Assembly (NCBI GenBank): GCA_018398765.1
Contig: JAHBMJ010000579.1
Coordinates: 1-44,823, forward strand
Length of the DNA stretch: 44,823 nt
Reading direction: 5' to 3'
Origin: Chromera velia
Lineage: Eukaryota; Sar; Chromeraceae
Shown: in pieces, positions 1 to 12,950 of the stretch
Layout of the letters: each line of letters starts with the position of its first letter
How positions within the stretch are numbered: position 1 is the stretch's first letter
Program-made: the position numbers and the translations under genes
Notes under the pieces: generated by a model
Databases searched by the model: none
What the model saw: only the letters and a program-made list of their open reading frames with translations
Told to the model about the DNA's origin: nothing

Positions 1-6
1 GTGTGC

Positions 7-48
<42 letters not shown>

Positions 49-2270
49 GAAGATCGGCCCTCGAGGGCGCATCCCTTCCCCTTCTCTGTCGTTTCCTTTC
101 TGGACTCGAGAACAGACACTTTATCTTAGATTCAAGCTCCTCTTCTGGAGGGGAGGGAAGACGAAGTTCAGGTCTCAAGGGGCTTACGTTTGCAGGTGAG
201 TGTGTTGCAGTGAATATGAGAAAAACAGGGGCTTTTGTGCTTACTTCTTGGTATCAGACCAAGGAGGGAAATAAAGAGAGTGAGTCTCGCTCCGGACGTG
301 CAGTGTGGAGATCAACATGTATCCATCCTGCATTGCAAACAAAGAGTCCATACAAATGCTCACAGTCTTTCTTGTTTTCTGTGTGCCCCTCGTCTGTTCA
401 TCCTCCACTGTTCCTCTTGTCACACTCCATGCAGAGGACAGCGTCGGATCCGAAGCTGCCGAGCTATTTGCGGCCCTGCCCTCTTCCCTCGAGACACTCA
501 ACCTAAAAGGTCAGCCCGCCAGAGAGAGAGACATTGAAGAAAAGAGAAGGGAGACACGGAGAGATCGGATGGGCAATGTCCACTGTTGTCAACTCCCAAG
601 TGAAAGAAGGGAAATTGAGAAGCAGAGCTAGGGCGGATACCGAGGAGCAATCCCGCACTTCGAAGAGTGTCGCGAACAATTCTCTTCCCTCAGTGAAATG
701 ACTCGATCTCTCTCAAGCCTTTTTTGTTTCCATGCATTTTCCCCCTTTCACGTAATGCATAAAACTGTTCTGGACTGTCTGCTGTCCCCTCTCTTGTCTT
801 CTTTTTCCAGGCAATTATCTCTCCGAAGAGCGAGCTTTCCCCCTGGCACAGACACTCAAAACAAGACGTCTCCCTCATCTCCGTTCCCTTATTTTAGACA
901 ACACAGGTCTCGATGGTGAGTGCCTCGAGATGCTCTGCTCTGCCCTCGCCGAAGCATCTCGAGAGGCGCCCCTTCGCATCGAGACCCTCAGTCTCGCCTT
1001 CCTCTCCCTCACCAGCTGTGTGTGCTCAGTTCTCAACAAAGACGTGCTCCCGTCTCTCCAGCACCTCTGTCTAAATGGGGCTCGACTAGACCCCCAATTG
1101 CAGACACAGTTCCCAGACACCATCCGAAAAGGAGATCTGTCCTCCCTGCGCAGTCTGGATTTGACACAAGTCATCTTCAGGCAGAAGGGCGCAACAGCGA
1201 TGGGCAGTGTCCTCCAGGCAACCCATCTGCCCCATCTGAAGACCCTCCATCTTGCAGACAGATCGGGGCCCGATCAGCCCTCCTATCCCTTCCAGGACTC
1301 ACTGGTGTCTCCCAAACTCCCTGCCCTCGAAAATGTCCACTTGAGCCTCGACTGCGTCACTCCCCACCTTGCGCATGCGCTCCTTTCAGGACAGCTCCGC
1401 TTTCTCCGCGGTCTCTCTGTATGGCGGCAGGAGAACCTTTCAGACTGTCCTTTCTTTGAGGGTCTTGCTCAAGCAGAGAGTCCAGTGCTGGACCACATAG
1501 AGACTCTCAACCTGACCCTGTTGTATGCTGACAGTACATCTGAAAAACATTTGGGACAAGCGCTCAACAAAGGACTACTGAACGCCTGCCTCCACTCGCT
1601 GATTGTCATCGGCAGTGAGACGAGCGGCGTGCTCAGCTCGTTGAGCAGCGGTTCCTTTCCTTTCTTGACTATTTTAAGATTCGAGGGAACTGACCAGGCC
1701 GCGAGCGCTCTGTCAGAAGGCCTTCAGGGTCTCTCTGCATGCATCAGCAGAGGACATCTTCCAGTTCTGCGAGAATTAGTACTCCACGACAACGGCCTGC
1801 TGGGAGGTCCAGGAATGAAGTTGTTGATGGGGGCTGTTTGTGAATGCCCCGAAGGTCTGCCGTGTCTTCAAATTTTAGATTTGGGCTCCACGAAGGCGGG
1901 CGAGTCGATGGACAGCCTTGCAGCAGCTGTCAGAAGACGAAAGCTCCCCAAACTGCAGACTCTTCACATGCAAAACTCGAACATGGACGACGAGGGTCTA
2001 CTTGAGCTCGGAATGGCTCTTCGCGTGAACTTTTTTCCCTCCTTGACCTGTCTGGATCTTCGGGGCAACAAATTGACAGATGAAGGACTGGACGCGTTTG
2101 TGGAATCTCTCAGTCGACAGTCTCTGCCGAATCTGTCAAGGCTTCTAGTCGAGGGGCCCTCGGTCTCTAGGAAAAAGTGGGAGGCGGCGGTCACCTGGAG
2201 CCAGGTCCAGGGAAAACTGCGGGCTTTTCACCGCAAAGCGTTAGGTCGGTTGTTTGAAGCACCTCCATGA
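49..2270 (+). CDS. Leucine-rich repeat protein, 3' portion (three exons)
   Basis: This is the C-terminal part of an LRR protein that begins upstream of the window. Three exons join in phase: 49-195, 435-509 and 811-2270, each bounded by AG/GT, with the stop TGA at 2268-2270. The first acceptor lies directly after a (GT)n tract. Joining exons 2 and 3 restores a repeat reading LETLNLKGNYLSEE. Further repeats of the ribonuclease-inhibitor type follow, for example LRSLILDNTGL, LQHLCLNGARL, LRELVLHDNGL, LQILDLGS, LQTLHMQNSNM and LTCLDLRGNKL. No kinase, NACHT or membrane segment is visible in this part, so any effector domain would be upstream. Such repeats usually form protein-binding solenoids; the ligand is unknown. 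The frame is intact, unlike the LRR gene at 32545-35728. Confidence 0.85.
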
Positions 2271-3889
2271 TCCCCTTTGCTTGCCTATTCTTCTGTCAAC
2301 ATTTCTGTGCGGCTCCGATTCGGGAATGAAACATACGTTTCGTTTAATTGGTCTTGCAGGGTCGAGTGTGCCGTTCTGCTAGACTAAAGGATGCATCAGA
2401 AGCGCTAGGTGTGGAGGCAGGCCGGAATTTGAAAGCTGCCCAACATTTTCTGAATCAAGGCTTGAATTGGTACAAATCTATGACCGGTGCATGTGCATCT
2501 GCTTGCAGGGTGTGGTCCGTGTGGATCTAACCTTTGGTGACTTGCTGGTCAGACTGTAGAGAGGGCAGGGCGCAAGCCAGGGGCCAAGCCCTTGAGGTCT
2601 ATAAGATAAAAACTTTTACTAGGGAAATTCACCTGGGAACTATCCTGGAAACTTTTAATTAAATTTAATATGCATGCATATCTGGTTACATCGGCGTTGA
2701 TATCGAGTAAATTTGTTTAGCAATGTCTCTTATTACTCTTTAATGATTATTACATTTAATAAAATATTGTTGTGCTTACTTTTGGGTGTCGGCGCCACAA
2801 CAATGCGGCGGCGACGACACGCAAAAGTGGGCACAACAAATATCTAGTAAAATATTTGAGAGATATGACAGCGATCGAATAGTTTAGCTAGTAGCTCAGA
2901 GCCTCAGGCTGCAGCTATACAATATGTATGATAACTTTGTATTGATATAAAACTATAGGTATAACTAGGAATACATTTAATAGATAACTACTAGTAGATG
3001 GCAGCTACCGAACGTTTGACATTCAGGCAAAAGACCAATCCTCCAGACATTAACCCTATCCTATCTGGTCCTAAGTATACCATCTAAACTAACAGTGTTT
3101 ATCTATTTTATCCTAACACCTAAAAACATCTAAAAGAAAAGCCGCAAACCAAGTTTACAGTCACTTTATACAATTTATATGATGATATTGAATTTATTAG
3201 ATTTAATTTTTATCCAATTAACGTACAGGTCTGAACAGTCAAATTCTGGTATATGGTGATATAGAAACTTAGTTCTTCTCCGTTTCGATCTAGTCCTAGA
3301 TCTACTTCGATCGCCCGATGCCCTTTTTTGGTCAAGGTTCAAGGGCCAGGGCAAAAAGAATTCAGGAAAGTTGACGCTATCAGCCTTATATCTACTCTTC
3401 TCCTTCTCCCGCTTTCTTTTTCCCCCAATGACACCAATATTTATTGCCCTTTTTACCTGTGCGGTCCTGTGAGCTCAGAAATTGGCGTGCCGTCGATATG
3501 TGGAAGACGTCATAAGAATCTCGCCGCCCGCGAGCGTGCGGGGCATGCCACAATTGAAGAAACGGGGCGGGCCGCGCCCGCACGCGGGCGGGGCTGCGCG
3601 CGCATGTTGCGCAGATTGTTGTGCCAGACAGAACACGTCTCAGTGACACGAAGAGCTCAGTATACTTCTGAGCATTTCTGAGCTAGTTCTTACCCAGCTG
3701 ACGAGATTCTCACCCAGATTTCCCACAATCGGAGAATGTCAGCGATTGCCAGATCACGCTACAGAGGAGTTTCTACCAGCAGGCATGGAGGAAAAAATAT
3801 CCAGAGCGCTCATCACAGGAAAGCATAAATCAATGCATGAACAGGCTACGGTGTGAGCCTTTATCTCCCTCGGAAAGCTGTGCGCGGCC
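2271..3889. other. Intergenic region between LRR gene and Vps50 gene
   Basis: I see no convincing gene here. From about 2580 to 3320 the DNA is AT-rich and holds a perfect-looking hairpin (listed separately). From about 3510 to 3620 it turns strongly GC- and CpG-rich with short palindromes such as gcccgcacgcgggc. It is a plausible promoter or CpG-island-like zone for the downstream gene, whose ATG is at 3890. No clear TATA box was identified. Confidence 0.5.
2764..2843. repeat. Long imperfect hairpin (inverted repeat, about 28-bp arms)
   Basis: The left arm 2764-2791 and right arm 2815-2843 are reverse complements apart from a few mismatches and one bulge. Both contain the pair gttgtgc / gcacaac and the pair gtgtcg / cgacac. 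The loop is about 23 bp, GC-rich and contains gcggcggcga. It could be a small folded-DNA or MITE-like element, or a structured RNA if transcribed. Confidence 0.6.
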
Positions 3890-5026
3890 ATGGCTTCTTC
3901 ATCCTCAAGCAGCCGGGGCAGGGGCATGCCTGGTCTTTCTCCGCCCTCTGCTAATGCTGCCACAGCATCGTTGTCCCCCGCTGCGGGGACTCAGGGGGGG
4001 CGTGGGGGAACTGTAGGGATGTCTTCCTTGTCTCCTGCCGAGCCGTCTCCTTCTGCCTCCCCTTCTACCGGAGCCCCTGAGGGCGAAGGGGGCCCCCCAT
4101 CTCCCCCCCTTGCTTCTGCCTTCTCCTCCCCTAAGGAAATGATCCTCTCAGAAATCGCTGCCCTGGCCAAGCCATGGAACGTGGCTCAGATGCAAACCCG
4201 CATCGACTCCCTCATCAGAGAGGAGGAGAGTGTGGAAGAACGCCTGGCTGCTGAGGTCTTCGGACACTACTCTGAGTTCGTGGAGGGAGTGCAGACGATT
4301 CACGAAGTAGAGACGGAGTTGGGGGACGTCTTCCAGATTGTAAAGGATGGGAAGCAGAGAATGAAGGTAAGAGAACCTCATGGAAGAGATTTCGGAAGAA
4401 AAGATCCGTAAGGACTCCAATGGTTTTGTTATTTGCTTTCTTTATTGAATTTTTGTATCGACCGAGGTGGATCCCGGGACTCCCCACAACCATCACACAT
4501 TCTCAGGGAAGGGGTGGAGATCGATATGCCACACAGAAGGACAGTCGCCCCCTATCTCTTTTCTCTTTTTTTAGAAAAGCAAAAGAAACTATGAGAAAGC
4601 GTTCCATGGAAGGCAAAAAAAGCATTCAGATAATCTTACAACGAAGTTTTTCTCGATAGGGAGCAGGAGGAAAGAAGGAAAGGATTCCTTCCAAGCAGGA
4701 CAGGAAAAGACGGAGGGAAGAGATTGAGAAGAAAACTGGAACTAGAAACTAGACAGACGTCCTTCCTGGTGGAAGAGAAAGAAGTTCAAGAAGAAACATC
4801 TGTACCTTTTAGTTTCTTTTTTCTTTCGCTTAGTTTTTGATGGTGTTTCCCTTCCCTCTGATGGACCTAATGATTCCTCCTTTCCTGTCTGCAGAAGGTC
4901 GACGAGCGACTGGCGATGGAGGGCCTCCGCATTGTTCAGAAGACGCGAACGCGGGCGAGGGTGCGGGACGTCCTGAAACCTCTCAGGGTCGGCCTGCATG
5001 GCCCGTCGTTTGTTTGGCTCTTCTTC

Positions 5027-5079
<53 letters not shown>

Positions 5080-5362
5080 CTGTTTCTCTTGCTCGGTTCC
5101 TACTTTCATCCAGTCATTCTTTCGGACCGTCTACGGGACTTCCAGAACCTGCTGGCCCTCTGTTTGATGAGTGGTCTGTCCGTTGAATCAGCTGCTCATT
5201 GATTATGATTGATTTAGTAAGCTTTCTCTCTCTTTGCTGGTTGACTGCTTGCAGGACTTCCAGAAGTACCTCGCTTTGGAGGTCCTGGGCCAGCAGTACC
5301 TTGTTGACAAGTCCTTCTGCGACGCCATCGCGGTCTTCACAGACATTCAAGTTGGTAGACGG

Positions 5363-5397
<35 letters not shown>

Positions 5398-8300
5398 AAA
5401 TGAGTGGAGAGTGGGTATGGGGCGGTGAGAAAAGACGAGAAGAGAGAGAAAGAGAGCACGGAAAAGGCTAAGGTTTCCCTTCAGTCATAAAGTAGAGCTT
5501 TGGTGCCGCCACGTGAACTAAAACAAAAACGAAACGAAACGAATGAAAGTGTCATTTCTATTGGGCCAGATGCAGATACCTCAACGCCTTCCACCTTAAA
5601 ACCACAACCAAACAGACAATAAACATTGGACACACACACACGTACGTACATTAACCCCCCCCCACCCCCCACCCCCCACCCCCCCACACACATACGCATG
5701 CCTGCAGGTGTCTCTCCAGGCTGACCAGAGGCACCACAGCTACAAGGCAGTCCAGGGTCTGAGTGAGAGGCTGAAGAGCCAAACCGCGCAGATCAGAGAG
5801 AGACTGCACGAGCAACTTAGGGCGGCAGCAGCAGCACCCGCACCGGACAGAATCTGCCTCGCAGAGTCAGTCAGAGACAAACACACAGACAGACAGACAG
5901 CCTGGGAGCGCATGAATGCCTCGAATTCCCAGAGGAGGATCGGTTGTGTCCGTGTCCTTTTGAAAGCTCCCTCTCTTCATTCCACCCGTCTTTGTCTCAC
6001 TCAATGTTTCTGCCTCGCTCTTTTAGTCACTGCCTCTGTCGGTCGTGGCGTTCTTACCGTTCTGTTTTGCCTTCTGTTCCCTGCATCTTCTTTTTCGCTG
6101 AATGCTTCGTTTGTGTGTTTGCCTCCCTCCCTTCCCCCCTGCAGATACGAAGAGGCTCTCCGGGCACTCTCTCTTCTGCCAGGCTCTGCATCCACTGGGG
6201 CAGATCTCTGCAGGTCCGTCCGTCAGTGCATGTATGTCTGTTCTCCTTTTGTACGCTTTCCAACGGACCGCAACCACGTTCATCTGTGTATTTGTCTGCG
6301 AAGGAGGAGAAAGAACGGAAAGAACATGTGATTTGTCCGCCTCTCTGTGTGAACGTGTGTACTCTATGTTTTCCATTCGGCCGGATGGATGTTGCAGGAT
6401 GGTTGCAGATGCGTGCACTGCTGCAACACGTCAGTGCCTGCTGTCCTTCCTGGGCCCTGCGGAGATGCCCCCCTCTTCCCGATCTGGGCTGAGAGACTTG
6501 TGCAGTCGGATGCAGCCACAACAGGTGGGCAAGTATGCGGGTTGATTGGTTGGTTGGTTGGACTGGCGGGGCACTTCTGCTTGTGCAGTCTTCGTTGGAA
6601 TGCAAATGTTCTGCATTGAATGAGTACAAAAAGAAACCCGTGTGGGGGGGGACAATCATCATGGGAGTGTGTCTGTCTGATCAGAGGAAGGAAGCCGTTT
6701 TTTCCTCTTTTCCTTCTGTCTTTTGAGCAGTTGGTTCCTCAGAAGCAGACACACACGAATCCTTTCGCATGCGCATGGTTGCGGCACGGATGACGAAAGT
6801 GAGTGAGTAAATTAGAAAGCAGCTTTTCCCTTCGGAGTTTTCAGGCAGCCGATGAATGCCAAGAAGGGGCATTGTTTGCAGAGAGCGGTTGCACGTGTGC
6901 GAGAGCGCGAGACAGCGAGTTTGTGTTTGTGTGGGGGTAAGTGGAGTGGGCAGCATGACCGTGCAACTTCAATTTTTTGTTTCGACTTCATGCCTGCACA
7001 CAGGTACTGCACTGTTTGTCAAAGCTCTTTGACTTCATGTGGGCGGCGCTCCAACGGCTCCAGTTTCTGTCTTGGTGGCAGCGCCACAGGGCGGCCTGCC
7101 TCAGGGAGGCCAGGAGGGCAAGAGCAACGAACGTGAATGGCGGGCCGGGGCCGACACCCAATGCGAGTGGGGCGCCTGAGAGAGAGAGGGCGGAAGAGGA
7201 GGGCGTGCGTCGGAAGATTGAAAGAAGAATCGGCAGGAGAGCCGTGACAGAACCTAGAGGGGGCTCTAGAGATGATACAGGCTTGTCCCCTGGGGGTCTG
7301 TCTGGTCGAGGGGGGTCGAGAGGAGAGGCGTCTCCTAGTCCTCGACTAGATTCAATAGAGGACCTCATAGACGAGCTCAGGGGGGAGGATGGCAGGTGCG
7401 TGCGTGAAGGTCTTTGTCATTGCTGGTTGTTGGAGAAGCGAAGGAAAGAGGAAGGACGGTTGTGTTGACACAGTGGGGTGGGTGTGTGGGTTCAGGTACG
7501 TGTGTTTGAGAATTTCGAGCAGGTTGATTGATTTGAGCAGAAGGTCACGAGTTTCTCATGGTTCCTGCCTCCTTTTTTTGTCTATTTGGAGCGAAGTGGA
7601 ACATATATAGATACAGGCGGGGTGTAACGAAAGGGGACAGAGCGATAGATGCGCACATGGACCGATGCATGGATGGATGGATGTTTGAGGCTTCTGCATT
7701 CCTGATGCCCCCCCTCCTCTGTCCCTTCAGGTATGCTGGGGGTGTACTGGAGGGGGCGTTGGAATTTGAGGAGTTTATGGAGAGCGTCACGGACCAGATT
7801 GTGGAGAGCAAAAAATGTCCGTCGGCCTTCTCTGTTTGTTGTATTAATAATATGCCCGTTTCCAGCAAAGAAAACGGGAAGGGGCTACCAAGCGAACACA
7901 AAGGAGCCGCTAGCGCGACGGGCAGAGGCAAGCAGTCAAGCAGGCAGACAGAAAGAAAGGCATCTCGTTGGTCAGTTGGTAAGATATACAGAAAGAAGAT
8001 CGTGCTACAATCAGTGAGTGAGTCAGGGAGTCGGCATTGAATCTATTTCTCGTTTTTCTCAGTAGAACAGAAAGAGAAGCGGATACATGATTTTCGGATC
8101 AGAATGAATGGGCCTGTATAACCGATTCACAAAACTTCCATACTGAGAACGAGCGTCTTCTTCACTGATCCACACGATCTTCATGGGGTCCATTGATTCT
8201 CTTTAATTCCTCCCTTCACTTGCTCTTTTTGCTTGCCTGCAAAATCAAATATTGAATGAATGCAAACAACAGACGTGTGGGACAGAGTCCAAAACACCGT

Positions 8301-8435
8301 GTCGATCTGTCTGGGCGCTATGTCCATTTCTCCGAATGGAATGAAGGAGGATGGATTCTTTCAGGTAAGTAGGTGGGAAGATTTCTCTCTCCCCGTTTCT
8401 CTCCCTACCTCTCTTCCTCTCTCTCTCTCTCGCTG

Positions 8436-8471
<36 letters not shown>

Positions 8472-8506
8472 TGTGTATGTTGTGTATGTTGTGTATGTTG
8501 TGTATG

Positions 8507-8543
<37 letters not shown>

Positions 8544-8562
8544 ATGTGTATGTTGTGTATGT

Positions 8563-8601
<39 letters not shown>

Positions 8602-8651
8602 TGTGTGTGTGTGTGTGTGTGTGTATATGTATGTTGTGTGTGTGTGTGTGC

Positions 8652-8691
<40 letters not shown>

Positions 8692-11600
8692 TAGCTCCTG
8701 CCTCTTTTCTGTCTGTTCCTTTTTTCCATTGTTTCCCTTATTTTGTTGTCTCTTTCTTTTCTTTTCGTACTTTCTCTCCTGTGGTCATGCCCGTCTCTCT
8801 GCATGCATGGATCCACGGCATATGTATATATACGTAAATATAATGTATCTATTATGTACGCCCGCAGCTGCTCCAACTTGTCCAGACCATCGTGGACGCT
8901 GGAGACGCTTTCATGGCCTTCTCTCCGCCTGTGCGTCCGTCCGAAGAGGAGGAGACGCCTTTTGGGGTCGGGGGGACAGGAGGGGGGTTCGGTGAAGCCT
9001 CGCCCTCCTCTTCCTCTTCTGCGGTGTCTCCAGTCAAGGGGGAAGGGGGTGGAGCAGAGAGGAATCACCCAAGATCGCACACTCACACCATGGGGGCATC
9101 CGCATGTGCGTCAGGGTTGACGCGCGGACTCAGCACGACATCAGCCCCCCCTCCCCCCCCGTGGCGGTCGGGGTGGACGCGCGTGAGGTCTGACTGGAGT
9201 GCTTCTCTCCGAAATAACTCGGGTCGGTCGGTCAGTTGGTCTGTCTGTCTTGTCTGTTTGTGGTTTTTCTGTGTGTGTGGTTTATTTGTTTTTGGTGTGT
9301 GAGCATCTGCCGTCGCACACATTCGTTCTGTTTCTTGGATATATTTCAGTAAGAGTCACTCATTCAGAGGAAGAGTAGCTATTACAGTTGAAAGCGAAGC
9401 CCTGCATGCCTCCCTTGGCGTGTCGTTTATTATCTTTTCGTTGCCCTTTGAAGCCCGCACAAATCCGCGCATGCGTACACGCACAAAAGAAAGTCCTCCA
9501 CCCCCGCACGCACAGGACAAAAGTCGTGGGACTTCTTCAAATCTCTTCACAACGAGCACCACCGAACGTTGAGGGAGGTGACGAAGGTGGACGCGTTTGA
9601 GAGAATTCCTTTTGTGGAAGGATTTGAACTCTTCTCAGGAGACAGAATCGCCAAATTGGCACCTCCACAGGTGGGCTGCATGGCAGCAGAGTCAGCTAGA
9701 GGCAGCAAGAAATGAAATGTTACTCTTTTCGTTGTCACTGCCGGTTTTTTCTTTTTTGGCGGACGCCAACTTCTTTACGTTCGGTCTCCTTGCATTGTTC
9801 TTGACTTTGCGTAATTCAATTTCTTTTGTTTCCATTTCCTTTTTTCTCCGTGTCTGACGGGCCCGCCACTTTCTTCTTCTTCTTCTTCTTCTTCTTCTTC
9901 TTTCTCTGTGCTCGTGGTTGTGTCCGACTGCCCCCACAGGTCTTCTCTCCTCGTGACGTGTCTGACTCTACTCCCACGTCGCCTAGTGGAACCTCATCTT
10001 CAGAGAAGAAATCTGCATCATCAGCCTCAGGACAGAAGGGAGGAAGGGGGCGGGCAGAGACGGCAAAAGGAAAAGGTGCCTCTGCTCCCAGGTATCTCCC
10101 TCTTCCTCTTCCGAGAGCCTTCCGAGATCTTTTGGACGAATTTGACTCCTTTAGACCTTTTGGGGATGTCAGGGCTTCAAGAAACGCTCTGACGAGGTGG
10201 ACAGAGAGGGTCACAAAAGTGATGACTGAGGCGAATCCTTTCAAAGATTTCAAGCCAGACTCGACAGTGTTGGTTGATTATTACAGTGACAAGGTGGGAG
10301 GGGGAATGGGGTTTTTGGGACGAGAGAAAAAGGAAAAGGAAGAAGAAGTGGGAAAAGGCAAGAATGGAGTGTTGAAAGAAAAAAACGGAAATACACACAA
10401 TGGAACACCAACGAACAAGGACCGCCCTGTGACGTCATTAGTGTCCAGGTGGATGGAAGATGACGAGGGATGGCATAAAGTTAGTGCGGAGATGTTAGAG
10501 AAGACAAACCTTGGGCCTGTGGTGAGTGCCTCGTCTCACAGACTCTGTCAGTGCCTCGAGAGGTACACGGCGTTCATGGTGGCCACCCCGGCGCACTCTT
10601 TCGATTTGTTCGTGGCAGCAACTCAGCTGGTGGACTTGACTATTTTTGCCGTGGCGTGCAAACTTCTGCCTACTGAGGTGAGTTGGGTCACTTTCGGCAG
10701 AGATGGGGGGAGACTGGTGCATGGACTTGATGTGGTGGCGGACTGTGTGTGTTCCTTGAATGGATGGGCCGTGGTATCATTGTTTCGAGGTTTACCCTCT
10801 GTCTGTTTGTCCGGCGTTTGCAAACGTCTGTTCTGCTATGGGTCAGCATGCATAGACTGAAGCTTCACATGCAGAAACGTTCTTCACAGTAAATCTATGT
10901 GTTGCATGGATGGATGAGCGCTCCCTTCCTCGATTGGAATTGGAATTAATTATTATAATTGCAGGACCTCGACTTGTTGATGGAGGACCCTGCGCCCTCT
11001 GCGGAGTTCTCTTCGGGAATGAAACTCGCATGCAAACACTCTGCACTTTTGGTACAGAAGAAATTCAACAGACTCAGGGTCACTCTCATGGCCATTGGGT
11101 GAGTGGATCCTCTTTCTTGTTGCTCATCAACATGTATTATGACAAGTTTTGTTCTGGGGGTCTTGAATTCAGTCGGGTAAAGGATGCAGCGTGCCATGCC
11201 GGATGGGAAGAAGAGCAGGGGAAGTGACGCCTCGCTCTCCATTTCTTTTCGTTTTCCCTGAAGGAGGAGAGGAGTGAAGCGTTTTCCTTCCCGATTTCTC
11301 TTGCCCTCCCTCGCCTCTTCGTCGTTATCGTCGCTGGCCTCTTTTCACCTCCCTCTTCTGGAGGTGTTGGTTGTGCCTGCATGCCTCTTCTGGGGAAGTT
11401 GGTTGTGCAGACCGTGCGTGCGTTCGTTCTTCGGAATCTCCACTCGGGGTTTGTTCACGCATGCAAAGAAAGTGTGGGAGAAACTTGCGTACTTTGAACC
11501 TTCTCCTTGCTGTACTTTGTTTTTTGTCCTCCTTGTGGATCACGGGGGCATGCAGACAATTTCTGGAGGCGGCACCCGACAGGGGAGGATCTCCCACGAG

Positions 11601-12919
11601 CTTTCAGGGTTCCTCTGGGGGGGCGTTTGCGCCCTCTGCCGGATGGATCTGCTCCGCCCGTCTTCCCCCTCTGCCCCAATTGAAGAGCCCCATGGGCTGC
11701 TACGGACTGGCAGAGAGCCTGGTGGGTAGGTATACACATGGCATTCACTCACTGCGTGTAAAACAAGACGTATCTGGAGAGGCGTTGCTGTGGTAATGTA
11801 CTTCTCTGAAAGCTTTTGCTATGCAAAGGCAGCCTGCTAGCGAAGTTGGTGGGCATCTGAATGAGACGGCATGTATTTTAAGTCGCACAGAGAGAAAACG
11901 AATGTCGAAAGGACGGATTGTAACTCTACCTCCTTCTCTTGCAGTCCTTCAACTGGCTGTTCCAATTTTTTTTATCTCTCGTAGACACCCGGAAGCAGAT
12001 TCATATGTGACCTCACTGACGCAGAAGCCCCCTGCCTCTTCCTCTTTTTGTTCTTCCGCTTGTGCGTGCAGGTCGGTGTCGAGTCTGTGTGTGTGGCCGT
12101 GGAGGCATGGAGTCACTCGAGCGGTCTGATCAAGAATCTCGTCAGACAGGCCACTCAGCAGGGTGTGGGGGGTGCGTCCTCAAACGGTCAGGTGGAGTGT
12201 GTGGACAGATGGTTCTCCCAGAGTCGTGCGATGACTTTGGATTTGCGGTCTCTGGTTCTCTCCCGCCTGTCGTTCTGTTTGTTGAATATGAAGGCCTTCA
12301 GAGACGCTGCGGCGGGGCTGGACTGGCAGGGGGCGGCAGAGGGGGGGGAGGGGGGGTCGGGGAGCGGTTACAGGTCCCCTGCAGCGGGTCTCCTGGTGTC
12401 GTTCAAGCACAACCTCAGCGACCTCGACAAGAGAATATCTGCAGCCGGTGGGTGCGTGGGAGTGTATGGAAATGTGTGAGCGTTGAGAGAGGACGACGAA
12501 GTGCAAGAATGAGAAATTTCTTGTAGATGCGGAAAATGGGAGAGACGAGAAAGGAGAAGAATCTTCGGCTGTTCATTGGATGCGTGGCTTTTGTTCGCAT
12601 GGGAGGCTTGTGGGTTTTTTTTGCTCTTTCACATGTGGGTGTGAATTTGTGATTTCCGAGATAAGAAGAGAGGGAGTCAGGACCTGTTTCTTTCTGTCTC
12701 GTCACGTGAGTCATTGTCTCCTTCTTTCCCTCATCAATAGCACAACGCGCAGGTCCTCTTCTTCCACGGTCCTTGGCTTCTTTCTTTTCTTTCTTTCTTT
12801 CTTTCTTTCTTCCTTTCTTTTTTTTCTTTTGTTTTCTTTTCTTTCTTTCGTTTTTTTTTTTTTCTTTCTTCCTTCCTTCCTTCCTTCCTTGCTTCCTTCC
12901 TTCCTTCCTTCCTTCGTCC

Positions 12920-12950
<31 letters not shown>

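Noticed and set aside
8373-8995. Long Cys/Val-rich open frames
   Set aside because: They are translations of (GT)n microsatellite in a Vps50 intron. The same applies to frames at 17278-17453, 22256-22566 and 44370-44823.
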